Assembly: GCF_025370935.1 (NCBI RefSeq)
Contig: NC_133491.1
Location: 4,763,263 to 4,827,262, forward strand
DNA from: Choristoneura fumiferana
Lineage: Eukaryota; Arthropoda; Insecta; Lepidoptera; Tortricidae
Length of the DNA stretch: 64,000 bases
Direction of reading: 5' to 3'
Part shown: piece after piece, positions 57,086 to 64,000 of the stretch
Position numbering within the stretch: position 1 is the stretch's first letter
How the letters are laid out: every line of letters begins with the position of its first letter
Notes under the pieces: generated by a model
The model's database searches: none
What the model saw: only the letters and a program-made list of their open reading frames with translations
Told to the model about the DNA's origin: nothing
Translations under genes and position numbers: made by a program

Positions 57086-60001
57086 TTATTGAGTTGGTAT
57101 AGGACATAAACGGACAACCGGACGAACTAAAGACCCTTTAGCCGTTCTGACTGAGACTACGCGTATATTGCCATCTTTTGATGGATGCAATATTTCTACG
57201 ATGCCGAGAGGCCACGATAGTGGTGGAGAATTCTCATCATTAATAACAACAATCGTGCCTTCCTTAACAGTACTATTAGCTTTATTCCATTTTTGTCTCG
57301 TCTGTAATCTATGGAGGTATTCGCTTCGCCACCTTTTCCAAAAGGACTGTACCATCCTATCCAACAATGAATGTCTTTCAAGCAGGTGTTCTGGTGTAGA
57401 ATCCACTACCGGGGCGGGAAGCGAATAAAGAGGCGCGGTATGAAGAAAATGTGCAGGAGTTAAAGCCGTAGGCTCTGACGGATCGGCGCTAAGCACCGTA
57501 AGAGGTCTCGAATTTAACAGACACTCGATCTGAGCAAGAATAGTCACTAATTCTTCATAGGACAGAATTTGTTGGCCTATCGCTTTAAATAAGTGAGTTT
57601 TTACATTTTTAACCATAGATTCCCAGCAGCCGCCAAAGTGTGGAGAAGCTGGTGGGATAAATTTCCATGAAATACGACTTTCTGTGAGTTCCTCTTCGAA
57701 GCGCGGACGATATTCTTTATTAAGAAAATTATATAAATCGCGGAGATAACGGCTCGTGCCTTTAAAATTAGTAGCGTTGTCCGAATACATAAACTGCACA
57801 GGACCACGTCGCGACAAGAAACGTTTAAGTGCAGACACAAAACTGACAGTTGTCAAATCTGTCGCTAACTCGACGTGAATCGCTCGGGTGGTTAAACATG
57901 TAAAAATACATAAATAGGCCTTACGACTCTTTACACCTCTACCGCGAATAGGAGTATATTGTATGGGACCAGCATAATCGCAGCCAGTGTGTGCGAAGGC
58001 TTTAGAAGCCGGAACGACGCGTTGTTGCGGGAGATCGCTCATGATTGGAGCAAGCCCCGGTCGAGGTCTAAGTCTAAAACAAATGTTACATTTGTGAATT
58101 TTATAACGAATAATCTGTCTGGCAGATAGAATCCAGTATTTTTCCCGTAGCAGCGACATTAAAAGTTCCGGACCAGCGTGTAAATATTTTTTATGATTGT
58201 AATCTATGAGTAACTCTACTACCTTGTCTCGTCGCGGCAACACAATTGGATGTTTTATGTCGAAACTTTCAGCAGAATAAGCTAATCGCCCACCTACTCG
58301 AATAACATCCTTATCCATAAACGGTTTAAGTTTCATGAGAGCTATAGAACAATCCTTGCCTTGTTTCAAATTAATTATGTCTTTAAAGAAGTGCTTCCGT
58401 TGCACATGAGACAACAACAATTTTTCAGCAAAATCCATATCGGACGGTGTGACAGCGAGAGAACTTCGACGCGGAATCCGATTCACGAATCGGCACATAA
58501 AAACGATTATACGAATTAATTTAGACCACGATGAAACCCGTTCAGCTAGCGCAAGTAAGACAGAATCCCATTCTTTATCAGCGATGATCGGATGAGCGTG
58601 AATCTTTTCTTCAGGTATGACGTCAACGTCAGCCACATCTACCTTATTTATAGGCCACTGGCTGGGATCTAAACTGGCCCACGAAGGTCCATGTAGCCAC
58701 AATGGATGACCGATCAATTTATCAGGTGTTAAACCTCTCGACAAACAGTCTGCGGGATTATCAGTACCGGCAACATGATAAAAATATTCAGCGGGAATAT
58801 TGTCGATTGTTTTAACAACACGATTTGCTACGAACGTCTGCCATCGGTGTGGAGAGGAATTCAACCAGCAAAGAGTCACTTTGGAATCCGTGAAAGCATA
58901 AATAGCTGATATGTTGTAACGCGGATTGTACGTATCATGTACACGGCGAAGTAACTTCGCTAATAACTCGGCGCCACAAAGCTCAAGTCTAGCGACGGAC
59001 AAAGGTTTGACAGGTGATACCTTTGATTTAGCACACAATAATTGCGTGGTGACATTATTGGCACGAGTGATGTGAGCGTAAATGACCGCGCCATAGGCAC
59101 GCTCGCTAGCGTCTGAAAAGCCTAGCAATCGAACAACACAATTATTACTAACACCTATATGACGCGGTATTTGGAAGTCGTTTAATCGCGGAAGATCGGA
59201 GCAAAATTTATGCCACATATTTATTATATGACGGGGAGGTGCATCGTCCCATCCCAGCTTTAATAACCACAGCTCCTTGATAAGCAGCTTGGCATACAAT
59301 ACGACAGGAGCGACGAAACCCATCAAATCCCATAATCGAGCTACTGTTGACAAGATCGTACGCTTAGTGCACTTGGTCTCGGGCGCGGAGATTTGGAATC
59401 GAAAACAATCATCAGATCTAGACCAGCGTAATCCAAGAACTTTCTGTTCCATAGACTTTTCGAATTCTAATTGCTCTGAAACCTTATGAGACGCTGGTAT
59501 ACTATCCAGCACAATTTGCGAGTTACTGGTCCATTTGACCAGATCAAACTGACCCCCCTTAAAGAGCTGAATCAGTTGACGCGCGACCTCAACGGCTTGA
59601 GACTCCGACCCCACACTGTGTACTATATCGTCCATGTAAAGCGAACTTGAAGCGACATCGCGAGCTTCAGGGTACATGTGACCATCGTCGATAACTAGCT
59701 GCTGTACCGTGCGTAACGCGTGATACGGGCTCGATTTTAGACCGAAACATACGCGATTAAACTGGTATAAGACCAACGGTTCATTTGAACTAAACCGGTA
59801 CATAATACGCTGAAAGCGACGGTCGCTTTCACGTACTCCAATTTGAAGAAACATCTGTCGGCAGTCCGCTGAAAGCGCGACGGCGAACAAGCGAAAATTT
59901 AGAATTATTGTAAATAAATCACCCTGTAGGTTCGAGCCGCTATGCAAGACGTCGTTAAGTGACACGTCCGAACGAGTTTTGCAGCTAGCGTCCAAAACCA
60001 T
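57086..60001 (-). CDS. BEL/Pao Pol: reverse transcriptase, RNase H, integrase
   Basis: 971 codons open. The written start is not a true start: ATG at 60001 is an internal codon, and the frame is open further upstream to about 60100. RT: catalytic Asp of motif A at about 46 and YMDD at 122-125 (many BEL elements have YVDD). RNase H: Asp 297, Glu 340, Asp 372 and Asp 414. Integrase: zinc site His 603, His 608, Cys 638, Cys 641; catalytic triad Asp 675, Asp 741 and Glu 794. The C-terminal 80 residues (EGTIVVINDEN, WPLGIVEI) match the DUF5641-type tail of BEL integrases. All key catalytic residues are intact. It needs the upstream frame for its N-terminal part and for protease. Confidence 0.9.
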   Translation of the reverse strand: MVLDASCKTRSDVSLNDVLHSGSNLQGDLFTIILNFRLFAVALSADCRQMFLQIGVRESDRRFQRIMYRFSSNEPLVLYQFNRVCFGLKSSPYHALRTVQQLVIDDGHMYPEARDVASSSLYMDDIVHSVGSESQAVEVARQLIQLFKGGQFDLVKWTSNSQIVLDSIPASHKVSEQLEFEKSMEQKVLGLRWSRSDDCFRFQISAPETKCTKRTILSTVARLWDLMGFVAPVVLYAKLLIKELWLLKLGWDDAPPRHIINMWHKFCSDLPRLNDFQIPRHIGVSNNCVVRLLGFSDASERAYGAVIYAHITRANNVTTQLLCAKSKVSPVKPLSVARLELCGAELLAKLLRRVHDTYNPRYNISAIYAFTDSKVTLCWLNSSPHRWQTFVANRVVKTIDNIPAEYFYHVAGTDNPADCLSRGLTPDKLIGHPLWLHGPSWASLDPSQWPINKVDVADVDVIPEEKIHAHPIIADKEWDSVLLALAERVSSWSKLIRIIVFMCRFVNRIPRRSSLAVTPSDMDFAEKLLLSHVQRKHFFKDIINLKQGKDCSIALMKLKPFMDKDVIRVGGRLAYSAESFDIKHPIVLPRRDKVVELLIDYNHKKYLHAGPELLMSLLREKYWILSARQIIRYKIHKCNICFRLRPRPGLAPIMSDLPQQRVVPASKAFAHTGCDYAGPIQYTPIRGRGVKSRKAYLCIFTCLTTRAIHVELATDLTTVSFVSALKRFLSRRGPVQFMYSDNATNFKGTSRYLRDLYNFLNKEYRPRFEEELTESRISWKFIPPASPHFGGCWESMVKNVKTHLFKAIGQQILSYEELVTILAQIECLLNSRPLTVLSADPSEPTALTPAHFLHTAPLYSLPAPVVDSTPEHLLERHSLLDRMVQSFWKRWRSEYLHRLQTRQKWNKANSTVKEGTIVVINDENSPPLSWPLGIVEILHPSKDGNIRVVSVRTAKGSLVRPVVRLCPIPTQ

Positions 60002-60024
60002 ACGTACTTTGGTTGTCGCCTTGT

Positions 60025-60110
60025 CTAAGCGAACAACGGGATGATGCGGAATGACATAATCAGGGTGACTATCATCGTCATCGGTGACAGGAACCGGGAT
60101 AAATACCCAT
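60025..60110 (-). other. Frame break in BEL pol
   Basis: Both frames are open over this stretch. The upstream frame loses its RT-like character after about 60100 while the downstream frame takes it up at about 60090, next to a short run of C/G. It fits a one-base loss, either real or a sequencing/assembly error. Confidence 0.75.
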
Positions 60111-62520
60111 TATCAACATACTCGCGGATGACGTCATTATAAGCGGAGCGTAAGGCGGGTGCGGAATCTAACTTTCTTTCGAGACAGAAATATCGTTTAC
60201 GCGCGGCATCTATCGAGTTTCCTAAAGAGAATACGTCCGAGCGAAACGGCAACGCGACGGTATACCTACCACTATTAACATCGCGTTCGGTAGTCTCGCG
60301 AAAGAAATGTTCACATTCGAGTTCCTCATATGACTGCGTACTGATGGGTTTTGTGACGGGTGATTCGTCAATCTCCCAAAATTTCTTTAATGCCGAATCG
60401 ACAGATTCCGGTTCATTGCTGCACTGGACAAAACAGCAAAGCGGAGTTTTGTGTTGCGGTACCGGTAGTGTGGGGACCGTCCCCATAATAACGTAGCCTA
60501 ACACGGTTTGTATAGCGGGAGGCGCGGAAGTGTTACTGCTGACCAAACCCGGCAGCAGCAACTGCGGAAACAGCGAGGCCCCAATCAGCACGTCGATGCG
60601 GCCGGGAATGTGGAACGACTCGTCGGCCAAAGGTAGGCCTTTTAGATACGGCAGCGCCGCAGTGTCGACACACGCGGTAGGTAAGTTGTCTGTAATATTA
60701 TCGACAATAAGCGAGGAAACGTTATATCGAACGTCTAAATTAAATCGAGACGAAAAATAAAAATTGACGGAACCCTTAACAGGTTTTTCCGTTCCGCCGA
60801 TGCCCTTTACTTTGGTATATGCATTGTTTGGATCAGGTTGATTTAATCCCAAGCGATTGCAACAATCTGCAGTAATAAAATGGCTTTGCGAAGCACTATC
60901 TAAAAGACAACGCACGAAATGTTGTTTATTATTTTTATCGAGAACCATAACTACAGCTGTAGCGAGTAATACCGTAACCGGCGACGTACATTGCTTGCCA
61001 TGTGCGCGTATGTTTTTGTCGGAGTTAGCGGTCTGCGGCGGCGCGGCAATGGACGTGTTACATAGCGGAGCGTCCGTATTCTCATAATCATACTCATAAT
61101 CGGTGTGCGTATCGCGCGCCGGTGTAGCGAGGTGCGCGTGCGACAAAGACGGCGATAGCGGCGCGGGCGATGTGGCAGCGGCGGCGTGTACCAAAAGCGG
61201 CGGCGGCGGTGAGTTCAAAGACGCGAAGTTGTCGGCAACGGCCAGCGCGTGGTTTGTGATAGGTGCGGTCGCGTTCGAGTTACGTGGTTCGAAGTGTAAA
61301 AGTGAATGATGCTTTAGAGCACACACTTTACACGCGATATTTGACTGGCAACTGCCAGTCCTGTGCCTAATACTCAAACAGTTAATGCAAGCGTTGCGCG
61401 TTTTTACACATTTATAGCGGCTGCTGGGATTCATACTCGAAAACGCGGGACATTTGTATAAGTGTTCGTGTATAATATTATTACATAAACACTTCTGCGA
61501 GTCCGAAACCGCGACATAAGACTGAGGCTGCGGAATTTTTAGCGGTTTGTCAGATGAGGAAAAACGGGGTGTCGCCTTTCTCGCGGAGTTACTATTAGAA
61601 CTCGAACTCGAATCGGTATTATGCATAACACGCAGTTGACCCTTTACGAATTTCACCAAACTATCTAACTGCGGGATTTCAATGTCTCGCGAATCCATCT
61701 CGAACAATCTCACTGTTTCCGAGTCGAGCTTTTTAAGGGCGACATGCAACAATATGAAATCTGCTAAATTATCTATTTTTAGATTTTTCAAAGCATTAAC
61801 TGCAGAGACAAATTTGTCAGAGAATGATTCCAAGTTGTGAACAGAGGCGGATGTCGAAGACCGGTAATCGAATATTTGGTTTAAATAGCTTGAGGCTAGC
61901 ATGCGCTTGTCTTCGTACCTTTCAACGAGCGAGCGAAGTATGAGATCATAGTTCTCTTCACACGGCGTAGTGCCGGCGAATGCGGACTGGGCCTTTGTTG
62001 ATAACTTGCCCATTAAATAATATAATTTTTCTGCTTTAGTCAGCGAGTTGTTGTCATGGACGGTCGCCTTAAAACTAGCGTAAAAACACGGCCAAGTGCG
62101 AATATCGCCGTCGAATGACATCAACTCGATTGGCGGTAACCTAGTCTGCTGCTTAGGCATATTATTGGCGGCCGATTTATTTAAACTTTCAGAAGACGTC
62201 ATTTTTGTGTACTGATACTTAATGCGGCAAAATAAATCCTCAAACGAGGTCCATGATTGATCATCTAACTTCATTTTAGGGTTCAATTTTAAATTGAAAG
62301 AGATGTATCTATTGTTTGCGTCTTGAAAGTCATTACGCAAATTATCTAAATTGATGCAATTACATAGAAAAGATTCTCTTTCATGCTCGTTAACTTCAGC
62401 GCGTTTTGAGTACTCGTAAATGCTTTGTATTCTAGCGTATATGGAGTTACGACGCGATAAAGCGATTTGAAGCTCTATTTCGTCTTCTGAGAGTTCAGTT
62501 CCCGGTTCCGCTTTCGACAT
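60025..62520 (-). CDS. BEL/Pao Gag and protease with RT N-terminus, ending at a frame break
   Basis: 831 codons from ATG at 62520. An N-terminal helical region is followed by a DUF1759-like Gag domain at about 128-300 (PIELMSFDGD, DKFVSAVNAL). Zinc-knuckle region: CCHC at Cys 378, Cys 381, His 386 and Cys 391, with another Cys 397/Cys 400 pair. A proline/alanine-rich linker of about 435-500 follows. Aspartic protease (DUF1758-like) has its active-site word LLDSASQSHF at Asp 541; the usual Gly after Asp-Ser is Ala here, which is seen in some aspartic proteases. From about 740 the RT begins (LPFRSDVFSLGN). The last 28 or so residues are out of frame: the frame changes by one base between about 60091 and 60100, and a stop follows at 60025. 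Confidence 0.9.
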   Translation of the reverse strand: MSKAEPGTELSEDEIELQIALSRRNSIYARIQSIYEYSKRAEVNEHERESFLCNCINLDNLRNDFQDANNRYISFNLKLNPKMKLDDQSWTSFEDLFCRIKYQYTKMTSSESLNKSAANNMPKQQTRLPPIELMSFDGDIRTWPCFYASFKATVHDNNSLTKAEKLYYLMGKLSTKAQSAFAGTTPCEENYDLILRSLVERYEDKRMLASSYLNQIFDYRSSTSASVHNLESFSDKFVSAVNALKNLKIDNLADFILLHVALKKLDSETVRLFEMDSRDIEIPQLDSLVKFVKGQLRVMHNTDSSSSSNSNSARKATPRFSSSDKPLKIPQPQSYVAVSDSQKCLCNNIIHEHLYKCPAFSSMNPSSRYKCVKTRNACINCLSIRHRTGSCQSNIACKVCALKHHSLLHFEPRNSNATAPITNHALAVADNFASLNSPPPPLLVHAAAATSPAPLSPSLSHAHLATPARDTHTDYEYDYENTDAPLCNTSIAAPPQTANSDKNIRAHGKQCTSPVTVLLATAVVMVLDKNNKQHFVRCLLDSASQSHFITADCCNRLGLNQPDPNNAYTKVKGIGGTEKPVKGSVNFYFSSRFNLDVRYNVSSLIVDNITDNLPTACVDTAALPYLKGLPLADESFHIPGRIDVLIGASLFPQLLLPGLVSSNTSAPPAIQTVLGYVIMGTVPTLPVPQHKTPLCCFVQCSNEPESVDSALKKFWEIDESPVTKPISTQSYEELECEHFFRETTERDVNSGRYTVALPFRSDVFSLGNSIDAARKRYFCLERKLDSAPALRSAYNDVIREYVDNGYLSRFLSPMTMIVTLIMSFRIIPLFA

Positions 62521-63379
62521 CTTGAAGTTTAAATTTGCAAGATTTATAAAACAGGCTTGAACAAGATGCAGTAAACAACGATAACCGAACTAAGTTTCAG
62601 GTAAATCAAAAGACCTAGCGAAGCGCGGTATCGGTTTGTAAGCGTATAGGTAAGTACCTACCTGCCTACAGCGTAACTTAATTACAACGAAATGGATTAT
62701 CAAGAAGGCACGATATGTCCTATTATTGAGAGGTAAGTTATACCTACTTAATGTTAGATGCGGGGTTTTGAACGCGGGACAATTAGGCAAGTATGTTTAA
62801 CTAAACAGTAAATCACGTACCTACGCAATGACTTGATATGCGGTCTAGGTAGGTATTTACCTATTGTTGTTTTGTTTATAATAAACGCGGCGCGGGGTTG
62901 AAACAACAAGCGGTTGTTATAAAATAATAAATGTCGAAAAATAGGTGCTCAATGACCTTGAACGACGCGGGTGCGTGGTAGGTAATGTACCTATATATAT
63001 TATACATAAATAAACGAAAAGACGCGGAAAGGAACAATGCCCTTGAAAGATGCGGGTTTGGTAAATAACACCTGTAATATATCGGAATTAGCACCGAAAT
63101 TATGCGGGAAAATAAGCGGGAGATTTAGCGGTTAGGAACTCAATGTCCGTTACCGACGCGGGAGCGGTATAGGTAAACAGGAACGTATTGCCCTATCACC
63201 AACTCAATAATTGCAAATGGATAAACGCGGAATGTAAATCATAATAATGTTACGATTCGATGCGGTACGTAAGTATGCAATGGCGGACACACTTTGATGA
63301 AGGCGGGGTGAATAGGTAAAACGTTACTACGCGGATCACGTTATGAAGTTATTACCTATCAGATATGTTAATTAAAGCA
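62521..63379 (-). other. BEL/Pao 5' leader with repeated CGCGG motif
   Basis: About 860 bp between the primer-binding site and Gag with no coding. The word (A/G/T)A(C/T)GCGG recurs about 13 times (for example near 62757, 62771, 62884, 62964, 63021, 63049, 63101, 63155, 63224, 63259, 63328), in one orientation, far above what the AT-rich context would give. TAGGTA words are also frequent. Confidence 0.65.
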
Positions 63380-63396
63380 TCCGGCTCGAAGGACCA
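63380..63396 (-). promoter_or_regulatory. Primer-binding site, tRNA-Tyr type
   Basis: On the minus strand TGGTCCTTCGAGCCGGA starts 6 bases after the LTR. Its complement, TCCGGCTCGAAGGACCA, is the expected 3' end of eukaryotic tRNA-Tyr (acceptor arm CCTTCGA) with CCA added. Confidence 0.7.
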
Positions 63397-63402
63397 AAAT
63401 AA

Positions 63403-63997
63403 TGGAGCTGCCATTGCATTTAAAAGGAGTTGAGTGGACTGTAGGTTTATAAGGAAAATTTACCTTTTGCGAGATGTGCCTAATAGTTTGATTAGGTTAG
63501 GAGGGCAGAATGATGGGCTGGGTCCGGAGTCCTGGGTCGCTCAGGCTGGACCATTCCACTTCTTCAATACACAATTCACTGTACATGCACAATTCGTGTT
63601 GCGAGAGCTCTCGATTACCAGAATAATGTCAATTTTCACTAATTTTGGCGAAGCGACGCCGGCGGCGATGGCACGCGCAGCGAAGGATATTTGCGACTGT
63701 CTGTTGTCAAAGCGCCATCTTCCTTCGTCTTCCCGATCCAAAGGATTTCGGCCACTTCCGATTGAGGGCGTAGATAGTCATCTCTTTCGCGCGTATACGC
63801 TGAGGTTGCGAGGGAATGGGATAGGAGAAGGAAACAGCTCGTGCATTCTATTTTTTAGAAAATAAGGGAAACAGTTTTGACTAAATGTTTTTCGCGCGGG
63901 CGGCGCGCGGGAATTTTAATCTTAGCAGCGCTCGTTAGATGGCGTTGCTCAACATACGTACATTTAAAAATATTAAAAAATGAAACTGGCGTCAACA
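63403..63997 (-). mobile_element. BEL/Pao LTR (5' LTR in element sense)
   Basis: 595 bp, same as 56319-56902 but with one extra A near 63422 and a 10-base AT insertion near 63970 (TATTAAAAAA repeated unit). Ends TG/CA on the minus strand. Followed by GCT, the start of the target duplication, then the window ends. Confidence 0.9.
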
Positions 63998-64000
63998 GCT

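Larger units (their letters stand above)
56319..63997 (-). mobile_element. BEL/Pao LTR retrotransposon, nearly complete
   Basis: About 7.7 kb on the minus strand: LTR 63403-63997, primer-binding site 63380-63396, long leader, Gag-protease-RT start 62520-60025, RT-RNase H-integrase 60001-57086, purine tract, LTR 56319-56902. The order protease-RT-RNase H-integrase and the presence of DUF1759/DUF1758-like regions place it in BEL/Pao. The near-identical LTRs mean recent insertion. One frame break separates the two open frames, so the copy as written cannot make the full polyprotein. No envelope-like frame is present. Confidence 0.9.

Noticed and set aside
57168..57428. Plus-strand open frames within 57168-61309
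   Set aside because: Antisense shadows of the BEL/Pao coding region.
1..64000. CRISPR-like arrays, operons or phage-type systems
   Set aside because: No regularly spaced repeat-spacer array or clustered prokaryotic-type genes; everything fits a eukaryotic repeat-rich region.

Overview
The window looks like AT-rich nuclear DNA from a lepidopteran (moth or butterfly). It has tiny exons in very long introns, and many interspersed repeats of types familiar from Lepidoptera: tRNA-derived SINEs, RTE-like and Jockey/CR1-like LINE 3' ends, palindromic MITEs, Helitron-like pieces and a BEL/Pao LTR retrotransposon. Two runs of N (2917-3046 and 45227-45326) show that it is a scaffold, not finished sequence.

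Host gene: the only host gene I can support well is a plus-strand receptor-type guanylate cyclase. Three exons of its extracellular ligand-binding region are visible: 16609-16792, 33464-33669, and about 33931-34130 (5' edge uncertain). The first two join in frame across an intron of about 16.7 kb. The third is only about 260 bp further on, but its best-looking acceptor is out of phase with the preceding donor. The start of the gene and its transmembrane, kinase-like and cyclase parts are not visible, so much of the window may be intron of this gene.

Layout: 1-5500 holds a foldback element, then a 1.44-kb segment present twice around an N gap (a probable assembly or haplotype duplication), carrying an RTE 3' end and a tRNA-SINE. 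5500-16600 is a mosaic of SINEs, Harbinger-like MITEs and large foldback elements. 16600-34130 is the guanylate cyclase region, whose big intron is full of SINEs, hairpin MITEs and decayed LINE pol fragments. 34130-56300 is more of the same, with several LINE 3' fragments, Helitron-like sequence and nested insertions. 56319-63997 is one nearly complete BEL/Pao element on the minus strand, with two almost identical LTRs, a tRNA-Tyr type primer-binding site, Gag-protease and reverse transcriptase-RNase H-integrase regions, and a single frame break inside reverse transcriptase.

I see no CRISPR array, operon or other prokaryotic system, and no clear sign of a wholly new system. The items most worth checking are the guanylate cyclase exon junction, the young but frame-broken BEL element with a motif-rich leader, the nested foldback families, the TTAA-flanked palindromes, and a weak two-exon candidate near 45.4-45.95 kb.
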